From Treponema sp. (GTDB lineage: Bacteria > Spirochaetota > Spirochaetia > Treponematales > Breznakiellaceae), in contig JAIRPD010000131.1 of the NCBI GenBank assembly GCA_031257195.1, positions 42,112-106,111 of the forward strand: a stretch of 64,000 bases of DNA. The letters run 5' to 3'. Both the position numbers and the translations under genes were made by a program. The notes beneath the pieces were generated by a model. The model was not told the DNA's origin, ran no database searches, and saw only the letters and a program-made list of their open reading frames with translations. Below are positions 43,082 through 52,285 of the stretch, piece by piece. Every line of letters starts with the position of its first letter. The first letter of the stretch is position 1.

Positions 43082-45787
43082 ATGGGAAAGACGGGGATAA
43101 GCCCCATGCTGGATCAGTATAATCGCGTCAAACGGGAACACCAGGACAGCGTTCTGTTTTTCCGGCTGGGGGATTTCTATGAGATGTTCGCCGCCGACGC
43201 CCTGGAGGTTTCCTCCCTTTTAAACCTTACCCTTACCCAGCGGAACGGCCTTCCCATGTGCGGCATTCCCTGCCACGCCTGCCGGGGCTACATAGCCCGG
43301 CTCCTTCGGTTCGGCAAAAAAATAGCGATCTGCGAACAGCTTACCGGGCCGGGGAAGGCCAAGCTGATAGACCGGAAGGTGGTGGAGATCATTACCCCCG
43401 GTACCACGGTGGACGAGGATTTCCTGGAAAAGGGGAGTTCCAACTACCTCGCTTCCCTGGCCCCGGGGGGGCGTTTTCTTTCCTTCGCCTATATCGACCT
43501 TTCCACCGGCGATTTTTACGCCACCTCCTTCCCCCGGGAAAACGCGGCGGCCCGGCTGGGGCTGGAACTGGAACGGCTTGAAATTCGGGAGATGATCGCC
43601 GCCGAATCCCCGCTGAAGGACTTTCCCGATCTGGCGGCGAAACTGGGCGGCCGGCCCGCCCTGGTGCTGAATCGCTGGGCGGACTGGCTTTTTGATCCCG
43701 GCCGCTCCCTGGAGAAGCTAAAAAAACAGTTCGGCACGGCCAATTTAAAGGGCTACGGCCTTGTGGAAAACTCCCCGGAGATTACCGCCGCGGGGGCCCT
43801 GCTGGACTACCTGGACGAGACCGCCAAGACCCTCCTTCCCCATGTAAAGCGGTTAAAGGTTTACGGCGAAAGCGAATTTGTGGGGATCGACGAGGCCTCC
43901 CAGCGCAATCTGGAAATCGCGAGGAACCTGAGGGACGGGACGGAACGGTATTCCCTCTTTGAGACGCTGGACGAGACCAAAACTTCCATGGGGCGCCGTC
44001 TCCTTAAGCGCCGGATCCTCCACCCCCTTAAAGATCTTGACCTGATACGCCGCAGACTCGACATGGTGGAAAGCTTTTACCGGGATCAGGAAAAACTCGC
44101 CGCGTTCCGGGGTCTTTTGGCGAAAACCCCGGACCTGGAGCGGCTTTCTTCCCGGCTCGCCATGGAAAAGGCCCACGGCAAAGACATGATCGCCATCAAG
44201 AACGCCCTGGACAGCCTGGAAAACCTGCGGGAAACCGTCCTGAAAACCTCGATCTTTTTCGGCCTCTTTGAATCCTCCGAGGCGTCCTCCTTTACCGGGG
44301 AGGATTTTCTGGAACTGGAAAAAACGCGGAACCTCCTGGAACGGGGGCTCCGGGAAAATCCCTCGATCCTTCTTACCGAGGGGAATCTGATCCGGGAGGG
44401 CTACGATAGCGGGCTTGACCAGCTTCGGGACACGAAGAACCGGGGCCGGGAACTTTTGGAACATTATCTGGAAGAGGAACGGCGCTTAACGGGAATTCCC
44501 AGCCTCAAGATTCGCTATAACCGGCTTATCGGTTACTTTTTTGAGGTTACCGCGGCCCAGCTTTCCCGGATTCCCCCGTATTTTATCCGCCGCCAGGGCC
44601 TCGCGGGGGGGGAACGGTTCAGCACGGAAAAATTGGCGCGGCTTGAGTCGGATATTAACGGCGCCTCCGACCGGATCATCGAACTGGAAAAGCGGCTTTT
44701 TTTGGAACTCCGGGGCAAGGTTAAGGAACATTTGGACCGGATCGCCGCCGCCGCCCGGATCATCGCCGAGCTGGACGCGGCCCAATCCCTGGCCTGGGCG
44801 GCAACTATCCGGGGCTGGATACGGCCGGAGGTGGACGGGGAAAACCGGATCGCCATCACCGAAGGCCGGCATCCCGTGGTGGAGGCCCAACTTCCGGGGG
44901 GGGAATTTATTCCCAACGACCTTTTCCTGGACGGCGGGGGGATTTATTTTGCCCTGATCACCGGCCCCAATATGGCGGGTAAATCCACCTACCTCCGGCA
45001 GGCGGCGCTGATTGTCATCATGGCCCAGGCGGGAAGCTTTGTGCCCGCCCGGGAGGCGGCCATCGGCGTTACCGACCGGATCTACTGCCGGGTTGGCGCG
45101 TCGGACAACCTGGCCCAGGGGGAGTCGACCTTCCTGGTGGAGATGAACGAGACCGCCCATATCCTCCACACCGCCACGGAACGGAGCCTGGTGATCATGG
45201 ACGAGGTGGGCCGGGGAACGGGAACCACCGACGGCCTGGCCATAGCCTGGGCGGTCTGCGAGGACCTGCTGGATCGCCTTAAATGCAAAACCCTCTTCGC
45301 CACCCATTACCACGAGCTTTCCCAGCTGGAAAATCCCGGTCTGGCGAACCGTTCCATGGAGGCCCTGGAAAAGGACGGCCAAATTGTCTTTCTCCGTAAA
45401 CTGCGGGAAGGTCCCAGCGCCGAGTCCTATGGAATCCATGTGGCGGCCCTGGCGGGGCTTCCCCCACCGGTGGTGGAAAGGGCGCGGGCCCTTTTGGAAG
45501 GGATCCGCGGCGCGGAACAGGGCTTTCCCGCCCTCAAAGACCGGGCCGTCCCGGAAACTCCGGGGCGGGATCAGGCCGCGCCGCCGGCCCCCCTCAGGGA
45601 ACTGGCGGCCCTGGATCCCAACAACATAAGTCCCCTGGAGGCGCTCAAGACGATCCACCGCTGGAAAGAACTTTTGATCCGGGACCGGGGGAGGGAAGTA
45701 CACCGGCCCAAAACCGGCGCGGCCGGGGGCGATCCGGCGGCCCGGCGGAAGGGGGAGGACAAAACGCCCTCGCTGTTCGATCCGTAG
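43082..45787 (+). CDS. mutS: DNA mismatch repair protein MutS
   Basis: 901 residues. Recognises mismatches and starts repair with MutL. The mismatch-reading motif RLGDFYEMF is at about 30, connector and lever domains follow, then the ATPase: Walker A TGPNMAGKSTYLRQ (about 626-639), Walker B LVIMDEVGRGTGTTDGLAI and TLFATHYHEL. The C-terminal end carries a longer, Pro-rich linker and a final DPNNISPLEALKTIHRWKEL helix region typical of MutS dimer/tetramer ends. ATG 43082 is 22 bases after skp; the ribosome site is weak. Confidence 0.96.
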   Translation: MGKTGISPMLDQYNRVKREHQDSVLFFRLGDFYEMFAADALEVSSLLNLTLTQRNGLPMCGIPCHACRGYIARLLRFGKKIAICEQLTGPGKAKLIDRKVVEIITPGTTVDEDFLEKGSSNYLASLAPGGRFLSFAYIDLSTGDFYATSFPRENAAARLGLELERLEIREMIAAESPLKDFPDLAAKLGGRPALVLNRWADWLFDPGRSLEKLKKQFGTANLKGYGLVENSPEITAAGALLDYLDETAKTLLPHVKRLKVYGESEFVGIDEASQRNLEIARNLRDGTERYSLFETLDETKTSMGRRLLKRRILHPLKDLDLIRRRLDMVESFYRDQEKLAAFRGLLAKTPDLERLSSRLAMEKAHGKDMIAIKNALDSLENLRETVLKTSIFFGLFESSEASSFTGEDFLELEKTRNLLERGLRENPSILLTEGNLIREGYDSGLDQLRDTKNRGRELLEHYLEEERRLTGIPSLKIRYNRLIGYFFEVTAAQLSRIPPYFIRRQGLAGGERFSTEKLARLESDINGASDRIIELEKRLFLELRGKVKEHLDRIAAAARIIAELDAAQSLAWAATIRGWIRPEVDGENRIAITEGRHPVVEAQLPGGEFIPNDLFLDGGGIYFALITGPNMAGKSTYLRQAALIVIMAQAGSFVPAREAAIGVTDRIYCRVGASDNLAQGESTFLVEMNETAHILHTATERSLVIMDEVGRGTGTTDGLAIAWAVCEDLLDRLKCKTLFATHYHELSQLENPGLANRSMEALEKDGQIVFLRKLREGPSAESYGIHVAALAGLPPPVVERARALLEGIRGAEQGFPALKDRAVPETPGRDQAAPPAPLRELAALDPNNISPLEALKTIHRWKELLIRDRGREVHRPKTGAAGGDPAARRKGEDKTPSLFDP

Positions 45788-45849
45788 GCGCTGTAGGCGG
45801 GTTCGCCTTTCCGTTAAAGCGTCCTTTAGGTCAACGCCCTCTTGGGGGT

Positions 45850-46671
45850 ATGAAAACCTCATTAGGCGTAAACGGTTTCCCCCGGGTACGGCTTCCCCGG
45901 TTTAAGCCGCGGGTGATCCTCTCCACCCTGAGGGAAGGGTTGTTCCCCGAAGGCTGCGCTCTCTGCGGGAGGAACCTTAAACCGGGGACGGACGCTTTTT
46001 ACGGCCTCTGCGGCCCCTGCCGGGAAGGGCTGGATCCCCCGGACATGGCCGCCCGCCGCTGTTCCCTCTGCGGCCAGCCCCTGATTTCCGAGGCGGAAAC
46101 CTGCCTTGACTGCCGGAACGGCCCGGAACGGTCCTTTGACCGGATCCTGCCCCTGTTCCCCTACACCGGAAAGTACCGGAAACTCCTGGGGGCCTACAAG
46201 TTCGGCGGCAGGCTTAGCCTGGGAAACTTTTTCGCCCGCCAGCTCCGGCGGGGTTTGGAAACCCTTTCCCGGGAAATGGCGGGAACGGAGGGGAATGCCG
46301 GGCCGGGTGAATGGCCTCTCTGGATACCCGTGCCCCCCCGGCCGGGAAAAATCAAAACGGCCGGCTGGGACCAGATAGCGTACCTGGCAAAGCTGCTGAA
46401 AGAAACCGCGGGACCCGGTAAAGCCCGGCCGCGGGGATGCCTGCGGCGGCTCCCCTCGGAAACCCAGAAGACCTTAAGCAGGGAAGGGCGGCTCCGCAAT
46501 CTGAAAGACCGGATTGTCCTGAAAAAGGGCGCGGCCGCCGAGGCGGTTCCCCGGGGGGCGATCCTCTTTGACGACGTGTATACCACCGGCGCCACCATGG
46601 ACGCCTGCGCCCGGGCCCTTAAATCCTGGGGGGTACGGCGGGTGTACGGGATATGCCTCTGCCGCGATTAG
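45850..46671 (+). CDS. comF: ComF-family phosphoribosyltransferase-like protein
   Basis: 273 residues. N-terminal zinc-binding cysteines (CALCGRNL, LCGPCREG, CSLCGQPL, CLDCRNG) lead into a PRTase-type domain (YKFGGRLSLGNFFARQLRRG, and the PRPP loop DDVYTTGATMDACARAL). In competent bacteria ComF/ComFC acts with ComFA in DNA uptake or processing of incoming DNA; no other competence gene is seen here. Final residues VYGICLCRD. GGGGGT lies immediately before the ATG; 62 bases after mutS with no clear promoter. Confidence 0.88.
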   Translation: MKTSLGVNGFPRVRLPRFKPRVILSTLREGLFPEGCALCGRNLKPGTDAFYGLCGPCREGLDPPDMAARRCSLCGQPLISEAETCLDCRNGPERSFDRILPLFPYTGKYRKLLGAYKFGGRLSLGNFFARQLRRGLETLSREMAGTEGNAGPGEWPLWIPVPPRPGKIKTAGWDQIAYLAKLLKETAGPGKARPRGCLRRLPSETQKTLSREGRLRNLKDRIVLKKGAAAEAVPRGAILFDDVYTTGATMDACARALKSWGVRRVYGICLCRD

Positions 46672-46677
46672 GGGTTG

Positions 46678-46707
46678 TTGCGGATCAAAAACAAGCCGTG
46701 CTATACT
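46678..46707 (+). promoter_or_regulatory. Promoter of the chemosensory operon
   Basis: TTGCGG (46678-46683), 18-base spacer, TATACT (46702-46707). The predicted start (seven bases after the -10) is the A of the cheW ATG at 46714. Confidence 0.5.
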
Positions 46708-46713
46708 ATCCCC

Positions 46714-47226
46714 ATGGCTGAGAATCAGGTGGAAGAGGACCGCCCGGAGGGTCCGCCGGGGGAAACCGGCGGCGGGGACGGTACGGAAAAGTACCTCATC
46801 TTTATGATCCAGGACGGGCTTTACGCTTTGCCCTCACGGCTCATCGGGGAGGTAACGGTTTTTGAAAAAGCCTTTCCCCTGCCTTTGGTACCGGGCTATG
46901 TGCGGGGGATCATCAACCGGTATTCCGTACCCTACGCCCTTATTGACATCGGCTTTTTACTGGTCAAAAACCCTTCCGCCGGGACCAAGGTGATCGTGCT
47001 TAAAGAAGAGGTGGACAAGCTGGCCTTTCTTATCGATGACGTAACGGATATAGCCGACATAGCCCCGGGGGACCTGCTTAAGATTGAGCGGGAGGAATCC
47101 GCCGGTTCCGCGGAGCCCGAGGGGATGGGAAAGCTTGTGGGCTCCTCGTTTGAATGGAAGGGGCGGCGTGTTTTCTGCCTGGAAACCGGGGAACTCATAG
47201 GGCGGATTAAAAGGGATTTTGAGTGA
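46714..47226 (+). CDS. cheW: CheW-like adaptor protein
   Basis: 170 residues. Couples chemoreceptors to CheA. Two beta-barrel SH3-like subdomains can be followed: KYLIFMIQDGLYALPSRLIG, LPLVPGYVRGIINRYSVPYA (CheW hallmark GxxRGxI.R), VIVLKEEVDKLAFLIDDVTD. ATG 46714 is chosen because it starts the domain and fits the promoter; no Shine-Dalgarno precedes it, so the mRNA may be leaderless. A 20-residue acidic tail precedes the barrel. First gene of an eight-gene unit; overlaps the next by GTGA. Confidence 0.88.
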   Translation: MAENQVEEDRPEGPPGETGGGDGTEKYLIFMIQDGLYALPSRLIGEVTVFEKAFPLPLVPGYVRGIINRYSVPYALIDIGFLLVKNPSAGTKVIVLKEEVDKLAFLIDDVTDIADIAPGDLLKIEREESAGSAEPEGMGKLVGSSFEWKGRRVFCLETGELIGRIKRDFE

Positions 47227-47684
47227 GGTTTTTTGTCTGCTCCCTGGAAGGGTTTTCGCTGGGTATACCGGCGGATAAAACCGGGCGGGTAATCGCCGCC
47301 CCCCGGAGCCAAAGGGCCCTGTACGAGACGGAAAACGGGGAGGCCTTTGTCTCCATCCCCGCGCTGTTCCAAAAGGGCGGCCTTCCCGCCCCCCATGGAA
47401 TAGTGCTGAAGCGGGAAACCGCCGGCAATGGGGAGGAAACCTCCGGCGGCGGGGAGGAAGGGACCGGCGGTGTTCCGGGACGGCGGGTACTTCTGGTTCC
47501 CCAAATCGGCGTTGATCTTGATATTCCCCCGGGGGATATCAAGTCCCCGCCGGGCCTCATAGGGGAATGCCTTCCCTACTTTAGGGGTGTTTACTTTACC
47601 GGCAAGGACATGATCCTTCTTTTGGACCCGGACGTCCTTTGGGAGCGGGTACGATCTGTTTCGCCGAGGGGGGATTCCCTTTGA
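47223..47684 (+). CDS. Degenerate CheW-like protein
   Basis: 153 residues, start GTG 47223 overlapping the cheW stop. The beginning (RFFVCSLEGFSLGIPADKTG) and end (YFRGVYFTGKDMILLLDPDV) match the first and last strands of a CheW domain, but the central RG-rich motif is lost and an insertion of Gly/Glu (about 72-88) occurs. Possibly a second adaptor or a modulator of the array. Its stop overlaps the cheB TTG start. Assignment rests on fold pattern and position. Confidence 0.6.
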   Translation: MRFFVCSLEGFSLGIPADKTGRVIAAPRSQRALYETENGEAFVSIPALFQKGGLPAPHGIVLKRETAGNGEETSGGGEEGTGGVPGRRVLLVPQIGVDLDIPPGDIKSPPGLIGECLPYFRGVYFTGKDMILLLDPDVLWERVRSVSPRGDSL

Positions 47685-48703
47685 TCAATACCGTTATCGT
47701 TGACGACAGCCCCATGGTCCGGGATATTATCCGGGACTTTTTGGAATCCGAGGGCTCCTTCAAAGTCATTGGGGAAGCCGGGGACGGGGAGGAGGGGGTG
47801 GAGATGATCCTTTCCCTGAACCCCGATTTGGTAACCATGGACATCGAGATGCCCCGGATGAACGGCCTGGAGGCGATTGAGAGGACGCTGAAAAAGACCG
47901 TGGTACCCATTGTGGTGATCACCAGCCAGGACACGGCCAAAACCGCCTACGAGGCCACCGTCCGGGGGGCCCTGGAATTCTACCCCAAGGATCTCTTTAC
48001 CGCCTCCCTTTCCCCCGCCAAACAGCGGGAAATATACGAAACCCTTAAGCGGATCAGCGGCATCAAGGCTTCCAGGCCGGCCCGGTTGCCGGGGGAGCCG
48101 GCGGTAAAACCGCTGGAAAAGCGAAAGATCGACGCCGTGGTGATCGCCTCCTCCACCGGGGGGCCCAAGGCCTTGTCCCGGTTTTTTTCCCTCATGCCCG
48201 GGGACTTCCCCGCGCCGGTCATTGTGGTTCAGCATAACTCCTCGGGCTTCGACAAGGGTTTTGCCCAGTGGCTGGATACCTACACCCCCCTGGAGGTAAA
48301 ACTCGCGGAGGACGGTGAAATCCCCCTGGCCGGCAAGGTCTATATCGCCCAAACCGACCGGCATCTGGTACTGCGGAAGAACGGGGCGGCGCCGCGCCTG
48401 GCCTATACCGACGATCCCCCGGAAAATAACCAGAAACCCGCGGCGGACGCGCTGTTCCGCAGCGCCGCGGAACACCTGAAAGAGTCGGTGGTTTCCGTGG
48501 TTTTTACCGGCATGGGCGGTGACGGGGCGGCGGGAACCCGGAGGATCCGGGAAATGGGGGGGATCACCCTGGCCCAGGACGAGGAAAGTTCCCTCATCTA
48601 TGGGATGCCCCGGGCGGCGGTGGAAACGGGCTGCGTGGACCTGGTCCTGCCCCTGGACAGGATTGCCCCGGAGCTTGACGCCCTGGTTAGGGGGGGAGCG
48701 TGA
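47681..48703 (+). CDS. cheB: Chemotaxis protein-glutamate methylesterase CheB
   Basis: Removes methyl groups (and deamidates Gln) on receptors when phosphorylated by CheA. 340 residues: receiver domain INTVIVDDSPMVRDIIRD with phosphoacceptor Asp in TMDIEMPRMNGLEAI, then the esterase with catalytic Ser (VIASSTGGPKAL), His (VVQHNSSGFDKGF) and Asp (TGMGGDGAAGTRRI). The start is TTG 47681 (in TTGA overlapping the previous stop), supported by AGGGGGG seven bases before and by the domain start. Confidence 0.94.
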   Translation: MINTVIVDDSPMVRDIIRDFLESEGSFKVIGEAGDGEEGVEMILSLNPDLVTMDIEMPRMNGLEAIERTLKKTVVPIVVITSQDTAKTAYEATVRGALEFYPKDLFTASLSPAKQREIYETLKRISGIKASRPARLPGEPAVKPLEKRKIDAVVIASSTGGPKALSRFFSLMPGDFPAPVIVVQHNSSGFDKGFAQWLDTYTPLEVKLAEDGEIPLAGKVYIAQTDRHLVLRKNGAAPRLAYTDDPPENNQKPAADALFRSAAEHLKESVVSVVFTGMGGDGAAGTRRIREMGGITLAQDEESSLIYGMPRAAVETGCVDLVLPLDRIAPELDALVRGGA

Positions 48704-50202
48704 CCGGCGTCCTCGCCCCCGCCGCGGAAATCGCTTCCCTTTCCCGGCTTGTGGAGGAAAGGCTGGGCGTTAAAACCGGCGAGGAGGATCTGGAAAAACT
48801 GCGGACCCACCTCAGGAACGCCTATGGGGGGGAAAGCCCGGAGGCCCTGGAGCGGGCGCTGGACTCCGGGGACGCCGCCGCTTTTTTAACGGTCAACGAA
48901 ACCTACTTTTTCCGGGAACCGGTTCATTTTCATTTTCTCCGGAAACTGCTCCCCTCTTTTGGCAAGAGCCGGGGCGGCGGCCCGCGAATATGTTCCGCCG
49001 CCACCTCCACGGGCTGCGAAGCCTACAGCGCCGCCATGCTGATCGAGGATTACAACCGGGCGGCCCGGGCCGGTTTAGTCCCGGGCGGTCCCCTTTGTTA
49101 CCATATCGACGCGTTCGATATTAACCCCCGGGTGATCGAAACCGCGGAAAGGGGGGTGTACGGCGGACACAGCGTGAGGGACGACGGGAGCTGTTTCCAT
49201 TACCTGGCCGGTCCCTATCTGGAAAAGACCGGGGACGGATACCGGGTGGACCCGGCGTTAAAAGCGAACATCCGGTTTTTTGTCCACAACCTCATGGACG
49301 AGTTGTTCCCCCTTTCCTACGATTTAATTTTTTTCAGGAACGCCTTTATCTACTTTTCCGCCCGGGGCAGGATCAGGGTCCTTTCCAACCTGGCCGCCGC
49401 CCTAGCCGGGGGGGGGACGCTTATCACGGGGGTTTCGGAAACCGCGGGGGTAAACCATCCGGCCCTGGTGGAAAAAAACGAGGAAAACCTGTTTTACTTC
49501 CAAAAGGCCCCTACCCCCGAATCCGCGTTTTCCCTCCGGGGAGAGGCCGCCGCCCCGGCGGTGAAAACCGGGGCGGGAACCGGCGACCCCCCCGCCCGTC
49601 TTCCGGGCCGTTCCCGGGGGCGGGGGCTGGACATTGATCCCCCCGGTCTGGGGCTCCTCATGGACCGGGAGGAGGAAGCGGCGGCCCTAACGGAACGGGT
49701 CCGGCGAACCGTGAGGACCGGCGCCGCCGGGAACGCCGCGCCCGGCGGCGCCTCGCGGGGCGGTTCCTTGAAGGCTTTCCCCGCCGGCGCGCCGCCGGGG
49801 GTAAGCGGGAACGAGCTTGCCGCGGCGGCCCTTTGCCTCCTCAACCGGGGGGATTTCCGGGGGGCCGGGGAGGTGCTGAATTTTCTTGAGGACCAGGATG
49901 ATTCCTCGTTTACCGCCTTTTTGCGGGGGGAGTATTTCTTTTTGCAAGACATGTTTACAGAAGCGGAATTTCATTATAAAATTTCCCGAAGTAAAAACAA
50001 CGCCTTTTGGCCCGCTTTTTACCGGCTTAGTTCCCTGGCCTCCGCGGGGGCCCTGCGGAAACACCGGGCCGGTCAAGCCCTGGAAAGCCTGGGGCGGGCG
50101 GGGGATCTGCGGTACGAGGTGTTTATCGGGGGCTTTTCCCCGGATTATTACCAGGGCGCGCTTTTGAGACAAAGGGAGGATGTATGTTCTTTTCCAGATT
50201 AA
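48700..50202 (+). CDS. cheR: Chemoreceptor methyltransferase CheR with C-terminal TPR-like region
   Basis: Methylates receptor glutamates. 500 residues, nearly twice the normal 280. The N-terminal half is CheR: NETYFFREPVHFHFLRK, CSAATSTGCEAYSAAMLIED (SAM loop), IDAFDINPRVIETAERGVYG and FRNAFIYFSARGRIRVL. A Pro/Ala/Gly-rich linker leads to TPR-like helices (ALCLLNRGDFRGAGEVLNFL, YFFLQDMFTEAEFHYKISRS). CheR-TPR fusions occur in alternative chemosensory systems (e.g. FrzF). Starts GTG, overlapping cheB by GTGA; overlaps the mcp gene by 19 bases. Confidence 0.92.
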   Translation: MTGVLAPAAEIASLSRLVEERLGVKTGEEDLEKLRTHLRNAYGGESPEALERALDSGDAAAFLTVNETYFFREPVHFHFLRKLLPSFGKSRGGGPRICSAATSTGCEAYSAAMLIEDYNRAARAGLVPGGPLCYHIDAFDINPRVIETAERGVYGGHSVRDDGSCFHYLAGPYLEKTGDGYRVDPALKANIRFFVHNLMDELFPLSYDLIFFRNAFIYFSARGRIRVLSNLAAALAGGGTLITGVSETAGVNHPALVEKNEENLFYFQKAPTPESAFSLRGEAAAPAVKTGAGTGDPPARLPGRSRGRGLDIDPPGLGLLMDREEEAAALTERVRRTVRTGAAGNAAPGGASRGGSLKAFPAGAPPGVSGNELAAAALCLLNRGDFRGAGEVLNFLEDQDDSSFTAFLRGEYFFLQDMFTEAEFHYKISRSKNNAFWPAFYRLSSLASAGALRKHRAGQALESLGRAGDLRYEVFIGGFSPDYYQGALLRQREDVCSFPD

Positions 50203-52274
50203 AAATTTCCGTTAAATTGCTTATTTCCAGCGCGGTATTCCTTATCCCCGTGGGGATCATGCTTTTCTTTATCCACCGCGGCACCACCGAGGCGATAACG
50301 AAAAACCTCGATGAACAGAAGGGGATCCGGGCTCTCCATCCCGCCGTTACCCTGATGCGGAATATTCCGGAACGCCTTAATGTTCTCCTTGGCCTGGAGC
50401 CGGGCGGCCTTTCCCAGATCGACGAACAGATAGGCGCCGCCATCAAGTCCCTGGACCGGGAACTGAAACCCTACCGGACCGGGGGAGGGGATCCGCCGGA
50501 TCTGGCCGTCCTCTGGGAAAGCGTAAGCCAGACCGGCAGGGACGACGAGGCGCTGTACCAGAGCCACCTGGATCTCGCCATAGCCGTCAGAAACCTGATC
50601 GGCTGGATCGGTGAGCGGTCTACCCTCATCCTCGTTTCCGATATGGACACCTACTATTACGTCGACTCCGCCCTGAGTAACCTGCCGGAAACCTCTACCC
50701 GGCTTATTACCACCGGCAATCTGCTGCGAAAGTCCCTGTATGGGGCGGAGGCCGCGGTGGAACGGTGGAACGGGGAACTCGCGGAAGCCCAGGCCCAGGG
50801 CCGCCGTCTTACCGCGAGGCCCTTTGAGGGGGATCCCCGGACCCTGCGGGTCAACATGCTTCCCTTCGCCGACTGGCAGGTGATTCTCAATAACCGGTCC
50901 CTCTTCCAGTCCGACGCGGAAAGGATCCGCGAAAGTCTTTCCCCCGCCGCGGAGGGGGAAGGGGAGGCGGGGAATGACAGGCCGGGGGATTTGGCGGAAA
51001 AGCTGGGCCGGTACGAAAAGGACGCCGCGGGGTTTTCCGAAATCTACGACCGGATGTTCACCTTTAACAACCCCAATCCCGCCACCGCGGCGGAAACCCT
51101 GGCGGGTGTCTCCGCCCTTAATACCAGCGTCTGCCAGCTCTGGACGGCGGTCTTAAACCGGCTGGATGAGGTGGTCCGGCGTAACACCGCCGCGGCCAGG
51201 GGCCGCCTTGTCCTGTACCTCGCCATCGCCCTGGTGTCGATACTCCTGGCCTTCGGCTTTGTGGCGGCGAGTACCCTGGATATTAACCGCTCGGTACGGA
51301 GCCTGAAAACCCTGTTCAGGGGGCTTCACGAAAACGATCTGACCCTGTCGCTGGAAATCAACTCCCAGGATGAATTCGGGGAACTTATGACCGCCTTCAA
51401 TGGGTTTCTCAACGTTCTCCGTTCCACCTTCGGTTCCTTTAAGCAGAGCGTCCAGCTTGTGGCCAACTCGGTCTTTGACCTGTCCTCTTCCTCCAAGGAG
51501 ATTACCACCACCGCCAACGAGCAGTCCGCCAGCGTTTCCGAGATCGTCAGTACCATGGAAAGCAGCAAAAACCTTTCGGAGCAGATCGCCGTTAAGACCA
51601 CGGAGGTGGCCCAGCTCGCCGTCCAAACCCAGGAACTGAGCAGCCGGGGGGCGGAACTGCGGGAGGCGAACCAGGGGATGATGGAGGATATTCGGGAACA
51701 GAACCAGAAGATTATCCGCGAGATCAGAAACCTGTCGGACATGATCATCCGCATAAGCGAGGCGATCCGGATCATCGACGGCATCGCGGATCAGACCAAG
51801 TTAATCGCCTTTAACGCCTCCCTGGAGGCGTCTTCCTCGGGGGAATCGGGGGCCCGGTTCTCCGTGGTGGCCGCCGAGATCCGGCGGTTCGCCGATAACG
51901 TGGTGGAATCCACCAGGGAGATCAAGCAGAAAATCGAGGAAGTCCAAGGGGCTTCCCAAACCTTGATCGCCGAGGCCAACAGCGGTTCCAAGCAGATCGA
52001 GATCGGCTACGAGAGGATGAGCCAGCAAAAGATCGTTTTTGAGGAAATTGTCGAAAACTCCCAGAACGTGGCCACCCGGTCCCAGCAGATCTCCAATTTG
52101 AGCAAACAGCAGGAAGTGGCCTCTTCCCAGATCTTCAGCGCCCTTAAGGAAATTTCCGCCGGGGTCAAGCAGTTTGTGGTGGCCACCTCTTCCACTTCCA
52201 AGATCGCCGACAGCCTTAACGGCATGTCGGAGGAGCTAAAGGAAAAGGTGGAAAAGTACCGCACCGAAGGCTAA
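50184..52274 (+). CDS. Methyl-accepting chemotaxis protein
   Basis: 696 residues: membrane helix 1 (LLISSAVFLIPVGIMLFFI), a large periplasmic helical sensor (about 32-340), membrane helix 2 (LVLYLAIALVSILLAFGFVA), HAMP, and a signalling domain whose tip reads GIADQTKLIAFNASLEASSS. Compared with the common IAxQTNLLALNAAIEAARAGE tip it has Lys for Asn and Phe for Leu, and lacks the Arg before GE, a divergent contact surface for CheA/CheW. QSVQLVANS and STSKIADSL helices flank it. Ligand unknown. Overlaps cheR, followed by a shorter receptor. Confidence 0.9.
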   Translation: MFFSRLKISVKLLISSAVFLIPVGIMLFFIHRGTTEAITKNLDEQKGIRALHPAVTLMRNIPERLNVLLGLEPGGLSQIDEQIGAAIKSLDRELKPYRTGGGDPPDLAVLWESVSQTGRDDEALYQSHLDLAIAVRNLIGWIGERSTLILVSDMDTYYYVDSALSNLPETSTRLITTGNLLRKSLYGAEAAVERWNGELAEAQAQGRRLTARPFEGDPRTLRVNMLPFADWQVILNNRSLFQSDAERIRESLSPAAEGEGEAGNDRPGDLAEKLGRYEKDAAGFSEIYDRMFTFNNPNPATAAETLAGVSALNTSVCQLWTAVLNRLDEVVRRNTAAARGRLVLYLAIALVSILLAFGFVAASTLDINRSVRSLKTLFRGLHENDLTLSLEINSQDEFGELMTAFNGFLNVLRSTFGSFKQSVQLVANSVFDLSSSSKEITTTANEQSASVSEIVSTMESSKNLSEQIAVKTTEVAQLAVQTQELSSRGAELREANQGMMEDIREQNQKIIREIRNLSDMIIRISEAIRIIDGIADQTKLIAFNASLEASSSGESGARFSVVAAEIRRFADNVVESTREIKQKIEEVQGASQTLIAEANSGSKQIEIGYERMSQQKIVFEEIVENSQNVATRSQQISNLSKQQEVASSQIFSALKEISAGVKQFVVATSSTSKIADSLNGMSEELKEKVEKYRTEG

Positions 52275-52285
52275 AGGGGCGTATC

